Part shown: positions 26,186 through 34,616 of the stretch, in pieces
Layout: the number at the start of each line of letters is the position of its first letter
Numbering within the stretch: position 1 is the first letter of the stretch
Assembly: GCA_016719855.1 (NCBI GenBank)
Contig: JADJYH010000004.1
Span: 124,001 to 188,000 of the forward strand
DNA: 64,000 nt
Source of the DNA: Saprospiraceae bacterium
GTDB lineage: Bacteria; Bacteroidota; Bacteroidia; Chitinophagales; Saprospiraceae
Reading direction: 5' to 3'
Notes under the pieces: model-generated
The model's input: the letters and a program-made list of their open reading frames with translations, nothing else
Database searches by the model: none
Told to the model about the DNA's origin: nothing
Program-made: the position numbers and the translations under genes

Positions 26186-26572
26186 TCAGTTCATTTTGAA
26201 AGGTGGCGCAAGTTTGAACTCCGGAATTTTCACGTTGAACTTCGCTTCATCCGATTGCCGCACCATCTGGAATTCGCCGTGCATCTTGCCCACGTCTGTC
26301 ATCAGGGGGCACCACGAAGTGTACTGGTGACTCTCACCTGGAGCCAATGTAGGCTGTAGCCCTACGATTCCCTCGCCCTCCACCTCCCGCCTAACACCGT
26401 TCGATTCGATGATATGCCAGTGCCTACGGAGCAGTTGCACGGTATCGCCGCTTTGGTTGTGGATGGTAATGCGGTAGGCAAACACGTAACGATGCTGAAT
26501 CGGAATGGATTCATGCGGCAGGTAGAAGGGCTCTACACTGATTTGAATTCCTTGTGTGGTCAGGGTTTCCAT
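26186..26572 (-). CDS. apaG: ApaG domain protein
   Basis: A 128-residue single-domain beta-sandwich of the ApaG family. Recognisable stretches are YVFAYRITIHNQSGDTVQLL, RRHWHIIESNGVRREVEGEG, VGLQPTLAPGESHQYTSWCP and MHGEFQMVR. ApaG has been linked to divalent cation (Co/Mg) resistance in enterobacteria; the molecular role is unsettled. It lies 14 bases downstream of gmk on the same strand, so it is probably the last gene of a yicC-gmk-apaG operon. Confidence 0.92.
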   Translation of the reverse strand: METLTTQGIQISVEPFYLPHESIPIQHRYVFAYRITIHNQSGDTVQLLRRHWHIIESNGVRREVEGEGIVGLQPTLAPGESHQYTSWCPLMTDVGKMHGEFQMVRQSDEAKFNVKIPEFKLAPPFKMN

Positions 26573-26586
26573 AGAAAATTCACGGG

Positions 26587-27165
26587 TCAGTTATCGGTTA
26601 CTTCCAGCCACTCACCGACGATTTTTTCAGCTTCATTCAATGCAGCCGCTAAATCGTCGTTCACCAGCACTTTGTCAAAATTATCCTCAAAGGTAAGTTC
26701 AAAAGTAGCTTTGGCGATACGTTTTTGGAGGCTTTCTTCGCTTTCCGATTTTCTTTTTTTCAGGCGTTCCAGCAGTATTTCCTTGGAGGGAGGCTTGATG
26801 AAAATGGTGAGCGTTTGGTCAGGGAAGGCTTTTTTTACGTTCATCGCACCTCTCACGTCAATGTCGAAAACTACGTGCTTGCCCTCGGCCCAAAGGCGCT
26901 TGACCTCGCTCTTCAGTGTCCCGTAGAACTGGTTTTCGTAAACTTCCTGCCATTCAAGGAAAGCGTCTTGTGCAATCAGTTCCTTGAATGCTTGCACATT
27001 AATATAGTAGTAGTCTTTTCCCTCCTGCTCGTTTGCCCTTTTGCTGCGGGTAGTGGCTGAGACAGAAAATGCAAGGTTCTCAAAAGTATCCAGCAGGTGA
27101 TGGACGATGGTGGTCTTCCCCGCCCCAGATGGCGCCGTGACGACGATGAGTTTTCCCTTGCTCAT
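26587..27165 (-). CDS. gmk: Guanylate kinase
   Basis: Guanylate kinase, ATP + GMP to ADP + GDP, cytoplasmic, 192 residues as usual for bacteria. P-loop is APSGAGKTTIV near the N-terminus; SATTRSKRANEQEGKDYYYI holds the GMP-binding Arg and Tyr; LEWQEVYENQFYGT and VVFDIDVRGAMNVK follow as expected. Its ATG (27165) overlaps the TGA of yicC as ATGA, so the two are translationally coupled. The yicC-gmk pairing is widespread in bacteria. Confidence 0.96.
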   Translation of the reverse strand: MSKGKLIVVTAPSGAGKTTIVHHLLDTFENLAFSVSATTRSKRANEQEGKDYYYINVQAFKELIAQDAFLEWQEVYENQFYGTLKSEVKRLWAEGKHVVFDIDVRGAMNVKKAFPDQTLTIFIKPPSKEILLERLKKRKSESEESLQKRIAKATFELTFEDNFDKVLVNDDLAAALNEAEKIVGEWLEVTDN

Positions 27166-28036
27166 ACTGCGTTCGCTACTTGTTCTTTTATTTTTTCGAG
27201 GTCGTCCTTCATCTTGACCACGAGTTTCTGGATGTCGGCAGAGTAGGCCTTGGCGCCGAGCGTGTTGATTTCTCGTCCCATTTCTTGGCTGATGAAGCTC
27301 AGGGTTCGGCCTTTTGATACCGTATTGGAGGCTAGCTGCTCCAGAAAATAGGTGCAGTGCTGTTCCAGTCGAACTTTCTCTTCCGTAATGTCAATTTTTT
27401 CAAGGTAAAAAATGACTTCTTGCTCAAAGCGGTTCTCGTCAATGTTTTCCTTGTTCATAAACTCTTCCAGGTTCTGGCGCATGCGGTTGCGCAGCAGTAG
27501 AATCCTTTCTTTTTCAAAAGGGTCAACGAGTTGGAGCGCACTGCTGATGTTGGTGACCCGCAAGCGCATGTCCTCTTCGATGACGGCACCCTCGGCCTTA
27601 CGGAAACTGTCAAAGTTGGAAAGTGCTTGATCCAGCGTTTTTCAATCAATTTCCACTCCGCCTCATCGATATCGCCCTCTTCGGTCATGATCACGCTCGG
27701 GATGCGCAGAATAGCGCCCATCAGCCCATCCTTTGGCATGTCCATGGTGTCTGCGATGGCTGAAAGTTCTTGGTAGTAGCGCTTAAACAGCGGAACATTG
27801 AGGCCAAATGCATCATCGCCCTGCATGGACTTGACCTCAATTGTAAGGTCAACCTTGCCACGTTCAACCTTCTCACTTATCAATTTGCGGAAGTAGTGTT
27901 CTTTTTCCCTGAGGTTGGAGGGGATTTTGACGCGCATGTCGGTGAACTTGCTGTTGAGTGAGCGCACCTCGGCCATGATGATTTTGGAGTTAAAGGAATT
28001 GGTCGCCCGCCCATAGCCCGTCATTGATAATAGCAT
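27162..28036 (-). CDS. yicC: YicC family endoribonuclease (one frame shift)
   Basis: YicC family protein; members are reported to be endoribonucleases that act on small RNAs. N-terminus MLLSMTGYGRATNSFNSKI is typical. As read the frame fails after KLIEKRW: the T run 27638-27642 on the plus strand appears one base short. Adding one A on the coding strand gives LIEKTLDQALSNFDSFRKAE and joins RLRVTNISSALQLVDPFEKE and the C-terminal EINTLGAKAYSADIQKLVVK. Repaired length is 291 residues, normal for the family. As read the pieces are 27455-28036 and 27162-27569. Start at ATG 28036. Shares ATGA with gmk. Confidence 0.85.
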
Positions 28037-28420
28037 ACACAATTTTTTAGAATGAAACCGGCCGCATTGTTGTATGGAAGGGCTGGCAGTTCGCAAAGAT
28101 AGGCAACCAACCAATAATAAATTAAAGACTCTTCTAAAGTTTGGTCAAAAGCAAAGGTTTGTTTCCTTCACAAAAATTCAGGCAACGCCCCCGCTTTCAA
28201 GCAATGCCAGAAGCCAATGTTCGATTTTCGCCAAAAAATAATCCGCCCACGGCATCAATTTACCATTGCCAAAACACATAACCCATTGATAATTAGCGGA
28301 AAAAAAGCTGAAATTAAATTGACTTTTATTTCCGTAAATCAAAAAAAAGACGAAATTTGCGACCTCGTTTTGAGAAAACAGTGGTTTTTTTCATAACTCA
28401 TTCTAAACCAGTTAAATAAG
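28037..28420. other. Divergent intergenic region upstream of yicC and the HU gene
   Basis: A 384-base AT-rich gap. On the minus strand TATCTTTG (28101-28094) fits the -7 box for yicC, but no TTTG lies at the right distance. On the plus strand GAAATTTG (28352-28359) is a one-mismatch -7 candidate for the HU gene, without a good -33 box. No gene seen. Confidence 0.4.
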
Positions 28421-28732
28421 ATGAGAAAAGCTGACTTAGTAACAGCCATTTCCGAAAAAACCGGTGTCGCAAAAGTTGATGTCCTGGTAACGCTTGAAGA
28501 GTTCTTCAAGTCGGTGAAAAATTCACTGGCCGGTGGCGACAATGTTTACATCAGGGGCTTTGGAAGCTTCGTTATCAAAAGAAGAAAGAAGAAAATCGGG
28601 CGCCACATCAAGCGCAATGTATCCATTGATATACCGGAACACTATATTCCGTCTTTCAAGCCTGCAAAAATTTTTGTTGAGCACGTGAAAGGGAACGTGG
28701 ATCATTTGCCAGAAGATGAAAGTGACGATTGA
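28421..28732 (+). CDS. HU/IHF family DNA-binding protein
   Basis: A 103-residue histone-like protein that bends and packs DNA as a dimer. The N-terminus RKADLVTAISEKTGVAKVDV is the helical dimer part, and VYIRGFGSFVIKRRKKKIGR leads into the DNA-binding arm, which here continues as HIKRNVSIDIPEHYIPSF rather than the usual NP-x-T tip. The acidic C-terminal tail (DHLPEDESDD) is longer than in classic HU. The modified arm is common in Bacteroidota versions. Followed by a TPR gene 52 bases downstream on the same strand. Confidence 0.9.
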   Translation: MRKADLVTAISEKTGVAKVDVLVTLEEFFKSVKNSLAGGDNVYIRGFGSFVIKRRKKKIGRHIKRNVSIDIPEHYIPSFKPAKIFVEHVKGNVDHLPEDESDD

Positions 28733-28784
28733 CACCAATCTTTGTATCAACGCTTGTCTTGAGTCAAAAACAAAAGCAGCTTAG

Positions 28785-29576
28785 ATGAACAAAAGCCAAT
28801 GGATTTTGATTTCAGGGGCAGTTTTATTGTTTGCCGTATTATATTTTGGTTTTGACACAAAACCGAGTAAACACAAAGAGGTTGAAAAGCAAAGAGCAGG
28901 AGCGTTTACTAGCACAGACATCAATTCTATGCTGGTAGATGCGAAGTCCGGCTTGTCATCACAAGCATCGGCTTCGATTACGGCACTGGAAGGGGACGTT
29001 GAAAAGGCAGCGCCCGATACTGCGAAAGCAGCAGCCCTCAAACGGCTTTCCAGCTTGTGGTTTCAAATGGAAAAGCCCGGTATTTCAGGTTATTACGCGG
29101 AAAAAGTCGCTGAAATAACCCATGATGAAGAAGCCTGGTCTATTGCAGGCACAACCTATTCGCTCTGCCTCCAACGGGAGCAAGTGGAAAAAGTCAGAAG
29201 CTTTTGTACCGAACATGCGATTCAATCGCTGGAGAAAGCAGCTTCTTTGAATCCTTCCAACCTTCAGCACAAGGTCAACCTTGCCTTGGTTTATGCGGAG
29301 AATCCCCCAAAGGATGCTCCGATGAAGGGCATTTTGATGTTGGTGGATTTGAACAAGCAGTATCCAGATGATGTTTTGGTCTTGACCCAACTGGGGCGGC
29401 TGGCAATAAAAACTGCGCAGTTTGACAGAGCAGTTCAGCGGCTTTCAAGGGCCGTAGAACTGGAACCTGCCAACAAAGTCGCTGTCTGCCTCCTAGCCCA
29501 AGCTTATGATGGGTTGGGCGACACAACGAAATCTGCTGATTTCAAATCAAAATGCGAAAAATTGTCCGGTAGCTGA
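28785..29576 (+). CDS. Membrane-anchored TPR protein
   Basis: A 263-residue protein with an uncleaved N-terminal membrane segment (WILISGAVLLFAVLYFGF) and TPR-like helices over about residues 110-260: SIAGTTYSLCLQREQ, SLEKAASLNPSNLQHKVNLA, VLTQLGRLAIKTAQFDRAVQ, RLSRAVELEPANKVAVCLLA. The C-terminal domain would face the periplasm. TPR arrays are protein-binding scaffolds; the partner is unknown. It sits between the HU gene and a tiny ribosomal-type protein gene, all on the plus strand. Confidence 0.7.
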   Translation: MNKSQWILISGAVLLFAVLYFGFDTKPSKHKEVEKQRAGAFTSTDINSMLVDAKSGLSSQASASITALEGDVEKAAPDTAKAAALKRLSSLWFQMEKPGISGYYAEKVAEITHDEEAWSIAGTTYSLCLQREQVEKVRSFCTEHAIQSLEKAASLNPSNLQHKVNLALVYAENPPKDAPMKGILMLVDLNKQYPDDVLVLTQLGRLAIKTAQFDRAVQRLSRAVELEPANKVAVCLLAQAYDGLGDTTKSADFKSKCEKLSGS

Positions 29577-29668
29577 GCCATTGGCAACTTGGAACGCAAC
29601 GACCCCTGCGACATTCCAAATCAATGATACAGTACCTTTATTTATTAACTTATTTAAGAGATATTGAC

Positions 29669-29764
29669 ATGCCTTGTGGTAAAAAGCGAAAGCGTCACAA
29701 AATTGCAACACACAAACGCAAGAAAAGACTGCGTAAGAACCGTCATAAGAAGAAGAACCGGTAG
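29669..29764 (+). CDS. Tiny Lys/Arg-rich protein, AURKAIP1/COX24 (mS38)-like
   Basis: A 31-residue protein, MPCGKKRKRHKIATHKRKKR followed by 11 more mostly basic residues (LRKNRH, KKKNR). I recognise the pattern of the small proteins annotated in Bacteroidota as AURKAIP1/COX24 domain proteins, related to mitochondrial ribosomal protein mS38; 20 of 31 residues are Lys, Arg or His. It probably binds rRNA in the small ribosomal subunit (inference from the family). ATG 29669 to TAG 29762-29764. It lies 92 bases after the TPR gene and is followed by a 14-base palindrome, GGTTTAGCTAAACC, that begins on its last stop base. Confidence 0.75.
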   Translation: MPCGKKRKRHKIATHKRKKRLRKNRHKKKNR

Positions 29765-30279
29765 GTTTAGCTAAACCCTGTAAAGCGCGATTGGCGGCTC
29801 ATCGGAATATATTCGTGCTGGGTCGCCAATCGCCGTTCCGGTCTATCGTACCGGGGATTTTTATTAGGTCAACATTGCAAAACCTAACCAATAAGGAGCA
29901 ACCGGAAAGGCTAATAGCCCCAAAGCCGACGGGTTTTTTAAAATCCGATTTGCCCAAAAAGACAACCAAACCGTTTTCGGTGCATTCACCGTCCATAGGT
30001 AAATACCTGAGTTCGAGCGTTCTTGGTCAGTTTAAACAGCAAAAGTGGAATATCATAGGGACTGGGAGGCAGCGAAATAGCACCTGAGGCCCCATTCTTG
30101 AAACAAGCTGTATAATTGTTCCCACATTTAAGCTGGCTCGGCCTTTACACCCTGGTATTGCTCCTTCCTTTGGCTTTCTTTCCGTCATTTGACCTTTTCC
30201 GAATCAACGTACGGTAGCGGACGTACTTTCTTTGCTATTCCTGCTAAACTCCTTGCGGGGAGTTTAAAATGAAACCATC
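29764..30279. other. Long leader region before rng with several hairpins
   Basis: A 500-base stretch without a convincing gene. It holds the palindrome GGTTTAGCTAAACC (29764-29777), a perfect 10-bp stem GCGATTGGCG / CGCCAATCGC (29787-29796 with 29824-29833), a terminator-like hairpin (29839-29865), and a stem TAAACTCC / GGAGTTTA (30245-30252 with 30259-30266) just before the rng start. RNase E/G mRNAs in other bacteria carry structured leaders used for self-control, so this may be one. Confidence 0.45.
29839..29865 (+). terminator. Possible terminator after the small basic protein gene
   Basis: CCGGT (29839-29843) pairs with ACCGG (29851-29855) across a short loop, followed by GGATTTTTATT. 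The stem is short, so this is tentative; it would end the HU-TPR-small protein transcript before the rng leader. Confidence 0.4.
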
Positions 30280-31830
30280 GTGGATAAGGAATTAATCATC
30301 AATTCTACGCCCACCGAAGTAGAAATTGCGCTACTGGAGGATGGCAAGCTCGTGGAGCTGCACCACCAAAAAACGAACAATAACTTCTCGGTAGGCGACA
30401 TCTTTTTGGGCAAAATCATCAAGACAATGCCCAACCTTAACGCTGCTTTTGTGGACATTGGACACAAAAAAGAAGCGTTCTTGCACTACACCGACCTTGG
30501 CCCAAAGCTAAAATCCCTGCTAAAGTACACGAACAACGTAATTACCGGAAGCCAGACTACCCCATCGCTTGACAATTTTAAAATCGAGCCCGAAATTATC
30601 AAGACGGGCAAGATGGATCAGGTCGTCATTAAGCGGCAGCCCATTTTGGTGCAAATCCTGAAAGAGCCCATCTCCACCAAAGGCCCGCGTCTTAGTTGCG
30701 AGCTGACCATTCCTGGCCGTTTTTTGGTGCTGACCCCCTTCTCGGACGTGGTCGCCGTTTCCAAAAAAATAGCCAACACCGAAGAGCGCAAACGCTTGAA
30801 ATCGCTGATAGAAAGCATCAAGCCAAAGAACTTTGGCGTCATCGTCCGCACAGCGGCTGAGGGCAAGCGCATACAAGACCTGCACGAGGAACTTGCAATG
30901 ATGCAGAGCAAATGGGAAGACGTTTTCAACCAACTCCAAGGTGCAAAGCCACCTGCCAAGCTCCTCAGCGAACTGGACAAAACGACCAGCATTCTGCGAG
31001 ACATCCTCAGTGATTCCTTCAACCGCATCGTTGTCAATGACAAGCAACTTTATCAAAACATCCGCCACTTCCTCGGCAACATTGCCCCGGAAAAGGTGGA
31101 AATCGCCTCGCTTCACAACAAGAACAAACCGATTTTTGAAACTCATGGCGTGACCCGACAAATCAAATCTTCCTTTGGAAAAACCGCCACCTTGAACAGT
31201 GGTGCCTACATCGTCATTGAATCAACGGAGGCGATGCACGTCATTGACGTCAACAGCGGCCATAAAATGACCGGCACTAACCAAGAGGACGCCGTGTTGA
31301 ACGTGAACGTAGAGGCGGCGGAGGAAATCGCAAGGCAATTGCGTCTACGAGACATTGGTGGCCTCATCACCATTGACTTCATTGACATGCGCAACAACGA
31401 GCACAAGAAGGAACTCTTCAAAGTGATGCGTGATGCCATGCGAAAGGACCGTGCCCAGCACACCATCCTGCCCTTGAGCAAATTTGGGCTGATGCAAATC
31501 ACCCGCCAGCGAGTGAGGCCTGAAGTCAAAATCAACACAGCCGAACAATGCCCAGCCTGCAACGGAACGGGTAAGGTTACTCCATCGGTCTTGGTGACAG
31601 ACCTCATCGAAAGAGACTTGAAATTCATCCTGGAATCAGGCACGAAAGGCAAGTTGATTCTGAAGGCGCACCCGTTTGTGGCAGCGTTCCTGAAAAAAGG
31701 GTTGCCAAACACCCAGATGAAATGGTACGGGACGTACTACAAATGGATTGCAATCAAAGCCGATAACAGCTACCAAGTGTCGGAGTACAAGTTTTTCAAC
31801 GACACGGACGACGAGATCAGACTGAACTGA
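30280..31830 (+). CDS. rng: Ribonuclease E/G family protein
   Basis: A 516-residue single-strand-specific endoribonuclease of the RNase E/G family, acting in rRNA maturation and mRNA decay. It starts DKELIINSTPTEVEIALLED, has an S1-like RNA-binding domain (VGDIFLGKIIKTMPNLNAAF), the catalytic DNase I-like region with HVIDVNSGHKM and GGLITIDFIDMRN (Mg-binding Asp residues), and the Zn-link motif CPACNGTGKV. The length is that of RNase G without the long E. coli RNase E scaffold tail. The start is GTG 30280; an ATG at 30269 is out of frame and would encode only MKPSWIRN. A 15-bp perfect terminator follows at 31853. Confidence 0.92.
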   Translation: MDKELIINSTPTEVEIALLEDGKLVELHHQKTNNNFSVGDIFLGKIIKTMPNLNAAFVDIGHKKEAFLHYTDLGPKLKSLLKYTNNVITGSQTTPSLDNFKIEPEIIKTGKMDQVVIKRQPILVQILKEPISTKGPRLSCELTIPGRFLVLTPFSDVVAVSKKIANTEERKRLKSLIESIKPKNFGVIVRTAAEGKRIQDLHEELAMMQSKWEDVFNQLQGAKPPAKLLSELDKTTSILRDILSDSFNRIVVNDKQLYQNIRHFLGNIAPEKVEIASLHNKNKPIFETHGVTRQIKSSFGKTATLNSGAYIVIESTEAMHVIDVNSGHKMTGTNQEDAVLNVNVEAAEEIARQLRLRDIGGLITIDFIDMRNNEHKKELFKVMRDAMRKDRAQHTILPLSKFGLMQITRQRVRPEVKINTAEQCPACNGTGKVTPSVLVTDLIERDLKFILESGTKGKLILKAHPFVAAFLKKGLPNTQMKWYGTYYKWIAIKADNSYQVSEYKFFNDTDDEIRLN

Positions 31831-31852
31831 TACCGACCGAACCAAGAGTTCA

Positions 31853-31885
31853 GAAGGGGCCTGCTTCATGGAAGCAGGCCCCTTC
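31853..31885 (+). terminator. Strong terminator after rng
   Basis: GAAGGGGCCTGCTTC (31853-31867) and GAAGCAGGCCCCTTC (31871-31885) form a perfect 15-bp stem with a three-base loop, 22 bases past the stop codon. There is no long T-run, so it could also act by stalling or protecting the mRNA end. Confidence 0.7.
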
Positions 31886-32028
31886 GTCGTTCACGGGCAT
31901 GTGCAATCGCTCGCACGGCAAGCTGACAGCAGCAGGCAGCAGGCAAAGAAAAACAACAGGATTGTCTGCCAACGTAGTAATTTCATGGCCGAAGCAGGTT
32001 TACACAAAGTACAAACTTAGTAAAATCC

Positions 32029-33114
32029 TTGAGCCAGCCGAAAAAAATCCTCGTGGCCCCGCTCGGTTGGGGGCTTGGGCACGCCACCCGCTGCATCCCC
32101 ATCGTTAGGGAGCTGCAAAGCCAAGGTGCAACCGTCGTGCTTGCCTCCGACGGCAGGGCATTGGCGCTGCTTCGGCAAGAGTTTCCCCAACTGGAAAGTT
32201 TCGAGCTGCCTAGCTACAACGTGGAATACCGCAACAACCAAATGGCCTGGAACATGGCTTGGCAGCTTCCAAAAATCTTGCGGGCCATCTGGCGGGAACA
32301 TCAGGCCGTGCGGCAACTTTCCATCCGTCACGGCATTGACGGCATCATTTCCGATAGCAGGTTTGGGGGTTTTTTTTCAAAAAAGCACTGCGTCTTCCTC
32401 ACGCACCAAGTCAATATTCAAGCGCCATTTCTTTTGGTTAAAAATGTGGTCAACTTTTTCAACCGCCTGATTATCAATCAATTCGATGAGTGTTGGATAC
32501 CAGATGTGCCGACAACGCCGAACCTGTCCGGGGGGCTTTCGCATCCAATTAAGCCTAGTTTGAAAAAGAAGGCAAAGTACATCGGTGCGCTCTCACGGAT
32601 GGTAACGGGTGAGATGAAAGTGGAGCGCTACGATGCCATCGCCGTGCTTTCTGGGCCGGAGCCACAACGAACGAAGCTTGAAAAAGCCCTGATTGAGCAG
32701 GCTGGGAGCATATCTGCCCGATTCCTAATCGTTCAGGGCAGACCAGAACTGCTAGGCGGCACTCCCATTGCCCCTAAAAAAAATATCGAAATAGTGCCCT
32801 CGATGACCGCTGAGGCATTGAACCAAGCCATTCTCGAAAGCGGTGTTTTCATAGGGCGGTCGGGGTACAGCACGGTGATGGACTTGGCTCGGCTCGGCAA
32901 GCCTGCACTACTAATCCCCACGCCCGGCCAGACGGAACAGGAGTGCCTTGCGGCAAAATTTTTAGAGGAAAATATTTTTCATTGCCAAGAACAAAGTGAA
33001 CTTCACCTCGAACAAGGAATCATTGAGGCTAAAAAACGAAGTGGCCTTCGTGGCGATTTTTTTGATGAGAAAGCACTTTCGAGTGCGATTGTGTCATTTT
33101 TGAAGGCTTGCTAA
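32029..33114 (+). CDS. GT28/MurG-like glycosyltransferase
   Basis: A 361-residue GT-B fold enzyme. The N-terminal half starts KKILVAPLGWGLGHATRCIP, the glycine-rich acceptor-side loop seen in MurG-type enzymes. The C-terminal half has LIVQGRPELLGG and the nucleotide-sugar signature SGVFIGRSGYSTVMDLARLG followed by PALLIPTPGQTEQECLAAKF. It should transfer a sugar from a UDP-sugar; acceptor unknown. Start is TTG at 32029; no in-frame ATG exists upstream before stop codons. It overlaps by four bases, tail to tail, the minus-strand Atl gene. Confidence 0.8.
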   Translation: MSQPKKILVAPLGWGLGHATRCIPIVRELQSQGATVVLASDGRALALLRQEFPQLESFELPSYNVEYRNNQMAWNMAWQLPKILRAIWREHQAVRQLSIRHGIDGIISDSRFGGFFSKKHCVFLTHQVNIQAPFLLVKNVVNFFNRLIINQFDECWIPDVPTTPNLSGGLSHPIKPSLKKKAKYIGALSRMVTGEMKVERYDAIAVLSGPEPQRTKLEKALIEQAGSISARFLIVQGRPELLGGTPIAPKKNIEIVPSMTAEALNQAILESGVFIGRSGYSTVMDLARLGKPALLIPTPGQTEQECLAAKFLEENIFHCQEQSELHLEQGIIEAKKRSGLRGDFFDEKALSSAIVSFLKAC

Positions 33115-33434
33115 AAATGGTCGGCGGGATTCCAGAAGAGCCTTTCAAAGTCAACAACTTGGTCATCTTTAACCTTCACGCCCTCGTTTTCGAGCAGTTC
33201 CTGCATCGTGGTGGGCGTTGGGAAGTGGTTCCTCCCGGAGAGTTCGCCTTTCCGATTGACCACCCGGTGGGCAGGCACCCCAAGTTCGCCAAAGCTGTGG
33301 TTGAGCGCCCAGCCCACCATTCTCGCCGAGCCGAGTGCCAGGAGGCTGGCAATGGTACCGTAGGTTGTCACCCGCCCGTGTGGAATGCAGCGCACCACAT
33401 CATAAACTTGCTCGAAATAGGATTCCTTCGGCAT
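33111..33434 (-). CDS. Alkyltransferase-like (Atl) DNA-lesion-binding protein
   Basis: A 107-residue protein of the MGMT DNA-binding fold: YFEQVYDVVRCIPHGRVTTY, GTIASLLALGSARMVGWALN (recognition helix with Arg finger), then VPAHRVVNRKG. In true methylguanine methyltransferases the last motif is PCHRV with the acceptor Cys; here it is PAHRV, so the protein cannot repair alkyl groups itself. Atl proteins flip out O6-alkylguanine and hand it to nucleotide excision repair. ATG 33434 fits the family start; an upstream in-frame start at 33482 adds 16 residues. Convergent with the GT28-like gene, sharing 4 bases. Confidence 0.88.
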   Translation of the reverse strand: MPKESYFEQVYDVVRCIPHGRVTTYGTIASLLALGSARMVGWALNHSFGELGVPAHRVVNRKGELSGRNHFPTPTTMQELLENEGVKVKDDQVVDFERLFWNPADHF

Positions 33435-33491
33435 TGTCTTGTGTAATAAATGCTGTTTAGCTTTGCGCAACAAGTTAACCATTTCAACAAA

Positions 33492-34139
33492 ATGCTGAAA
33501 ACAAAAATCAAGGCCAGTGCCGTTACCAACCTCACCGATGCCCGGTACTTTGCTGCAAGGGAAGTGGAGTGGCTTGGGTTCCGGTTCAGCGGCGGCCCCG
33601 AGTCGTCCATCTCACTGATGGCGGCCAAGGCCATTGCCGAGTGGGTGGATGGGGTGAAAATCGTCGGAGAGTTTGATTTTGCGACTGCAGCGGAAATCGA
33701 GGATGCCAACAATCTGGTCCATTTCGATGCTGTACAACTGGGCATGTTCACCCCAGCAGATACGCTGAAAAAGTTGCCGAGCCTGACTTTCATCAAAGAA
33801 GTAGTAGTTGAAAATATTACAACCGAGGACGACATCATGGCACATTTTCAGGAGTTCGACGAGTATTGCGCCTATTTTTTGCTAGATTTTACCAAAGCGG
33901 GCATCGGTTGGGCAAAGTTGCAATTGGGTGGCAACCTGTCGTTGGGTTTTCTGAACCATCTTTTTGAACAATATAAAATCATCCTTTCCCTCGATTTTCG
34001 GCCCAATGAAACCCTACAAGTTTTGGAAACAATACAGCCGGAAGCATTGAGCCTTTCAGGAGGCCAAGAGGAAAAGGTTGGGCTAAAGTCTTTTGAGGAG
34101 TTGGATGAAATGCTTGACCAACTGGAAATAGGTGGGTAA
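33492..34139 (+). CDS. Phosphoribosylanthranilate isomerase-like (TrpF-like) protein
   Basis: A 215-residue TIM-barrel protein distantly related to TrpF. The N-terminus KIKASAVTNLTDARYFAARE resembles the TrpF start (KICG-xT-x-xDA) but the catalytic Cys position is occupied by Ala (KASAV). Further stretches are EWLGFRFSGGPES and the C-terminal EALSLSGGQEEKVGLKSFEE. No other trp gene is near and the catalytic Cys is missing, so tryptophan synthesis is doubtful and the true role is unknown. ATG 33492 is chosen; an in-frame start at 33450 overlaps the Atl gene start region. Confidence 0.65.
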   Translation: MLKTKIKASAVTNLTDARYFAAREVEWLGFRFSGGPESSISLMAAKAIAEWVDGVKIVGEFDFATAAEIEDANNLVHFDAVQLGMFTPADTLKKLPSLTFIKEVVVENITTEDDIMAHFQEFDEYCAYFLLDFTKAGIGWAKLQLGGNLSLGFLNHLFEQYKIILSLDFRPNETLQVLETIQPEALSLSGGQEEKVGLKSFEELDEMLDQLEIGG

Positions 34140-34178
34140 AACGCCCCTAACCGACTTGTCTCTTTTTACTTTCAAATT

Positions 34179-34520
34179 ATGACCATAGCTGAAGCACAAA
34201 AAACGGTTGACGATTGGATTAACACCATCGGAGTCCGCTATTACAACGAGCTAACCAACACTGCTTTACTAATGGAGGAGGTTGGCGAGGTGGCACGGCT
34301 CATGGCACGGCTTTATGGCGAGCAGTCGTTCAAAACAGCATCGTTAGCAGCTACTGCCAAAGATGACCTATCGGACGAAATGGCAGACGTGTTGTTTGTG
34401 CTCATTTGCCTTGCAAATCAAACTGGCGTGAACCTGACAGAGGCCATGAAAAAGAACCTGGAAAAGAAAACCCAGCGAGATGCGGTGCGACATGCAACGA
34501 ACGAAAAGCTGAAAGGATAA
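34179..34520 (+). CDS. MazG-like nucleotide pyrophosphohydrolase
   Basis: A 113-residue all-alpha NTP pyrophosphatase of the MazG-like group. The metal-binding acidic helices are visible: LLMEEVGEVARLMARLYGE (E-E-x-x-E) and DDLSDEMADVLFVLICLAN (E-x-x-D). Such enzymes hydrolyse (d)NTPs to NMP and pyrophosphate to clean the nucleotide pool. Single-domain length is normal. It follows the TrpF-like gene by 39 bases and is closed by a terminator at 34525. Confidence 0.85.
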   Translation: MTIAEAQKTVDDWINTIGVRYYNELTNTALLMEEVGEVARLMARLYGEQSFKTASLAATAKDDLSDEMADVLFVLICLANQTGVNLTEAMKKNLEKKTQRDAVRHATNEKLKG

Positions 34521-34524
34521 AATG

Positions 34525-34561
34525 AAAAAGGGCAGCGACGTTGCACGTCGTTGCCCTTTTT
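34525..34561 (+). terminator. Terminator after the MazG-like gene
   Basis: AAAAAGGGCAGCGACG (34525-34540) pairs with CGTCGTTGCCCTTTTT (34546-34561) with one G-T pair, starting 4 bases past the stop. A clear intrinsic terminator. Confidence 0.85.
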
Positions 34562-34563
34562 AA

Positions 34564-34616
34564 AAAAAGTGAGTATAAGACCAGCTCTACCCCCCAAACG
34601 AACTGGTCTCACTCAC
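34564..34616 (-). terminator. Terminator of a minus-strand transcript
   Basis: On the minus strand AGTGAGT-G-AGACCAG pairs with CTGGTCT-TAT-ACTCACT and runs into six or more T. It proves little by itself but implies that a minus-strand transcript ends here, from the small open frame at 34613-34723 or the gene at 34867-35391. Confidence 0.65.

Noticed and set aside
29764..30279. Region before rng considered as tmRNA, SRP RNA or RNase P RNA
   Set aside because: None of the conserved cores of these RNAs could be found in it; only generic hairpins are present.
33492..34139. TrpF-like protein called as a true trpF
   Set aside because: The catalytic Cys position is Ala and no trp genes are linked, so the function should not be transferred.
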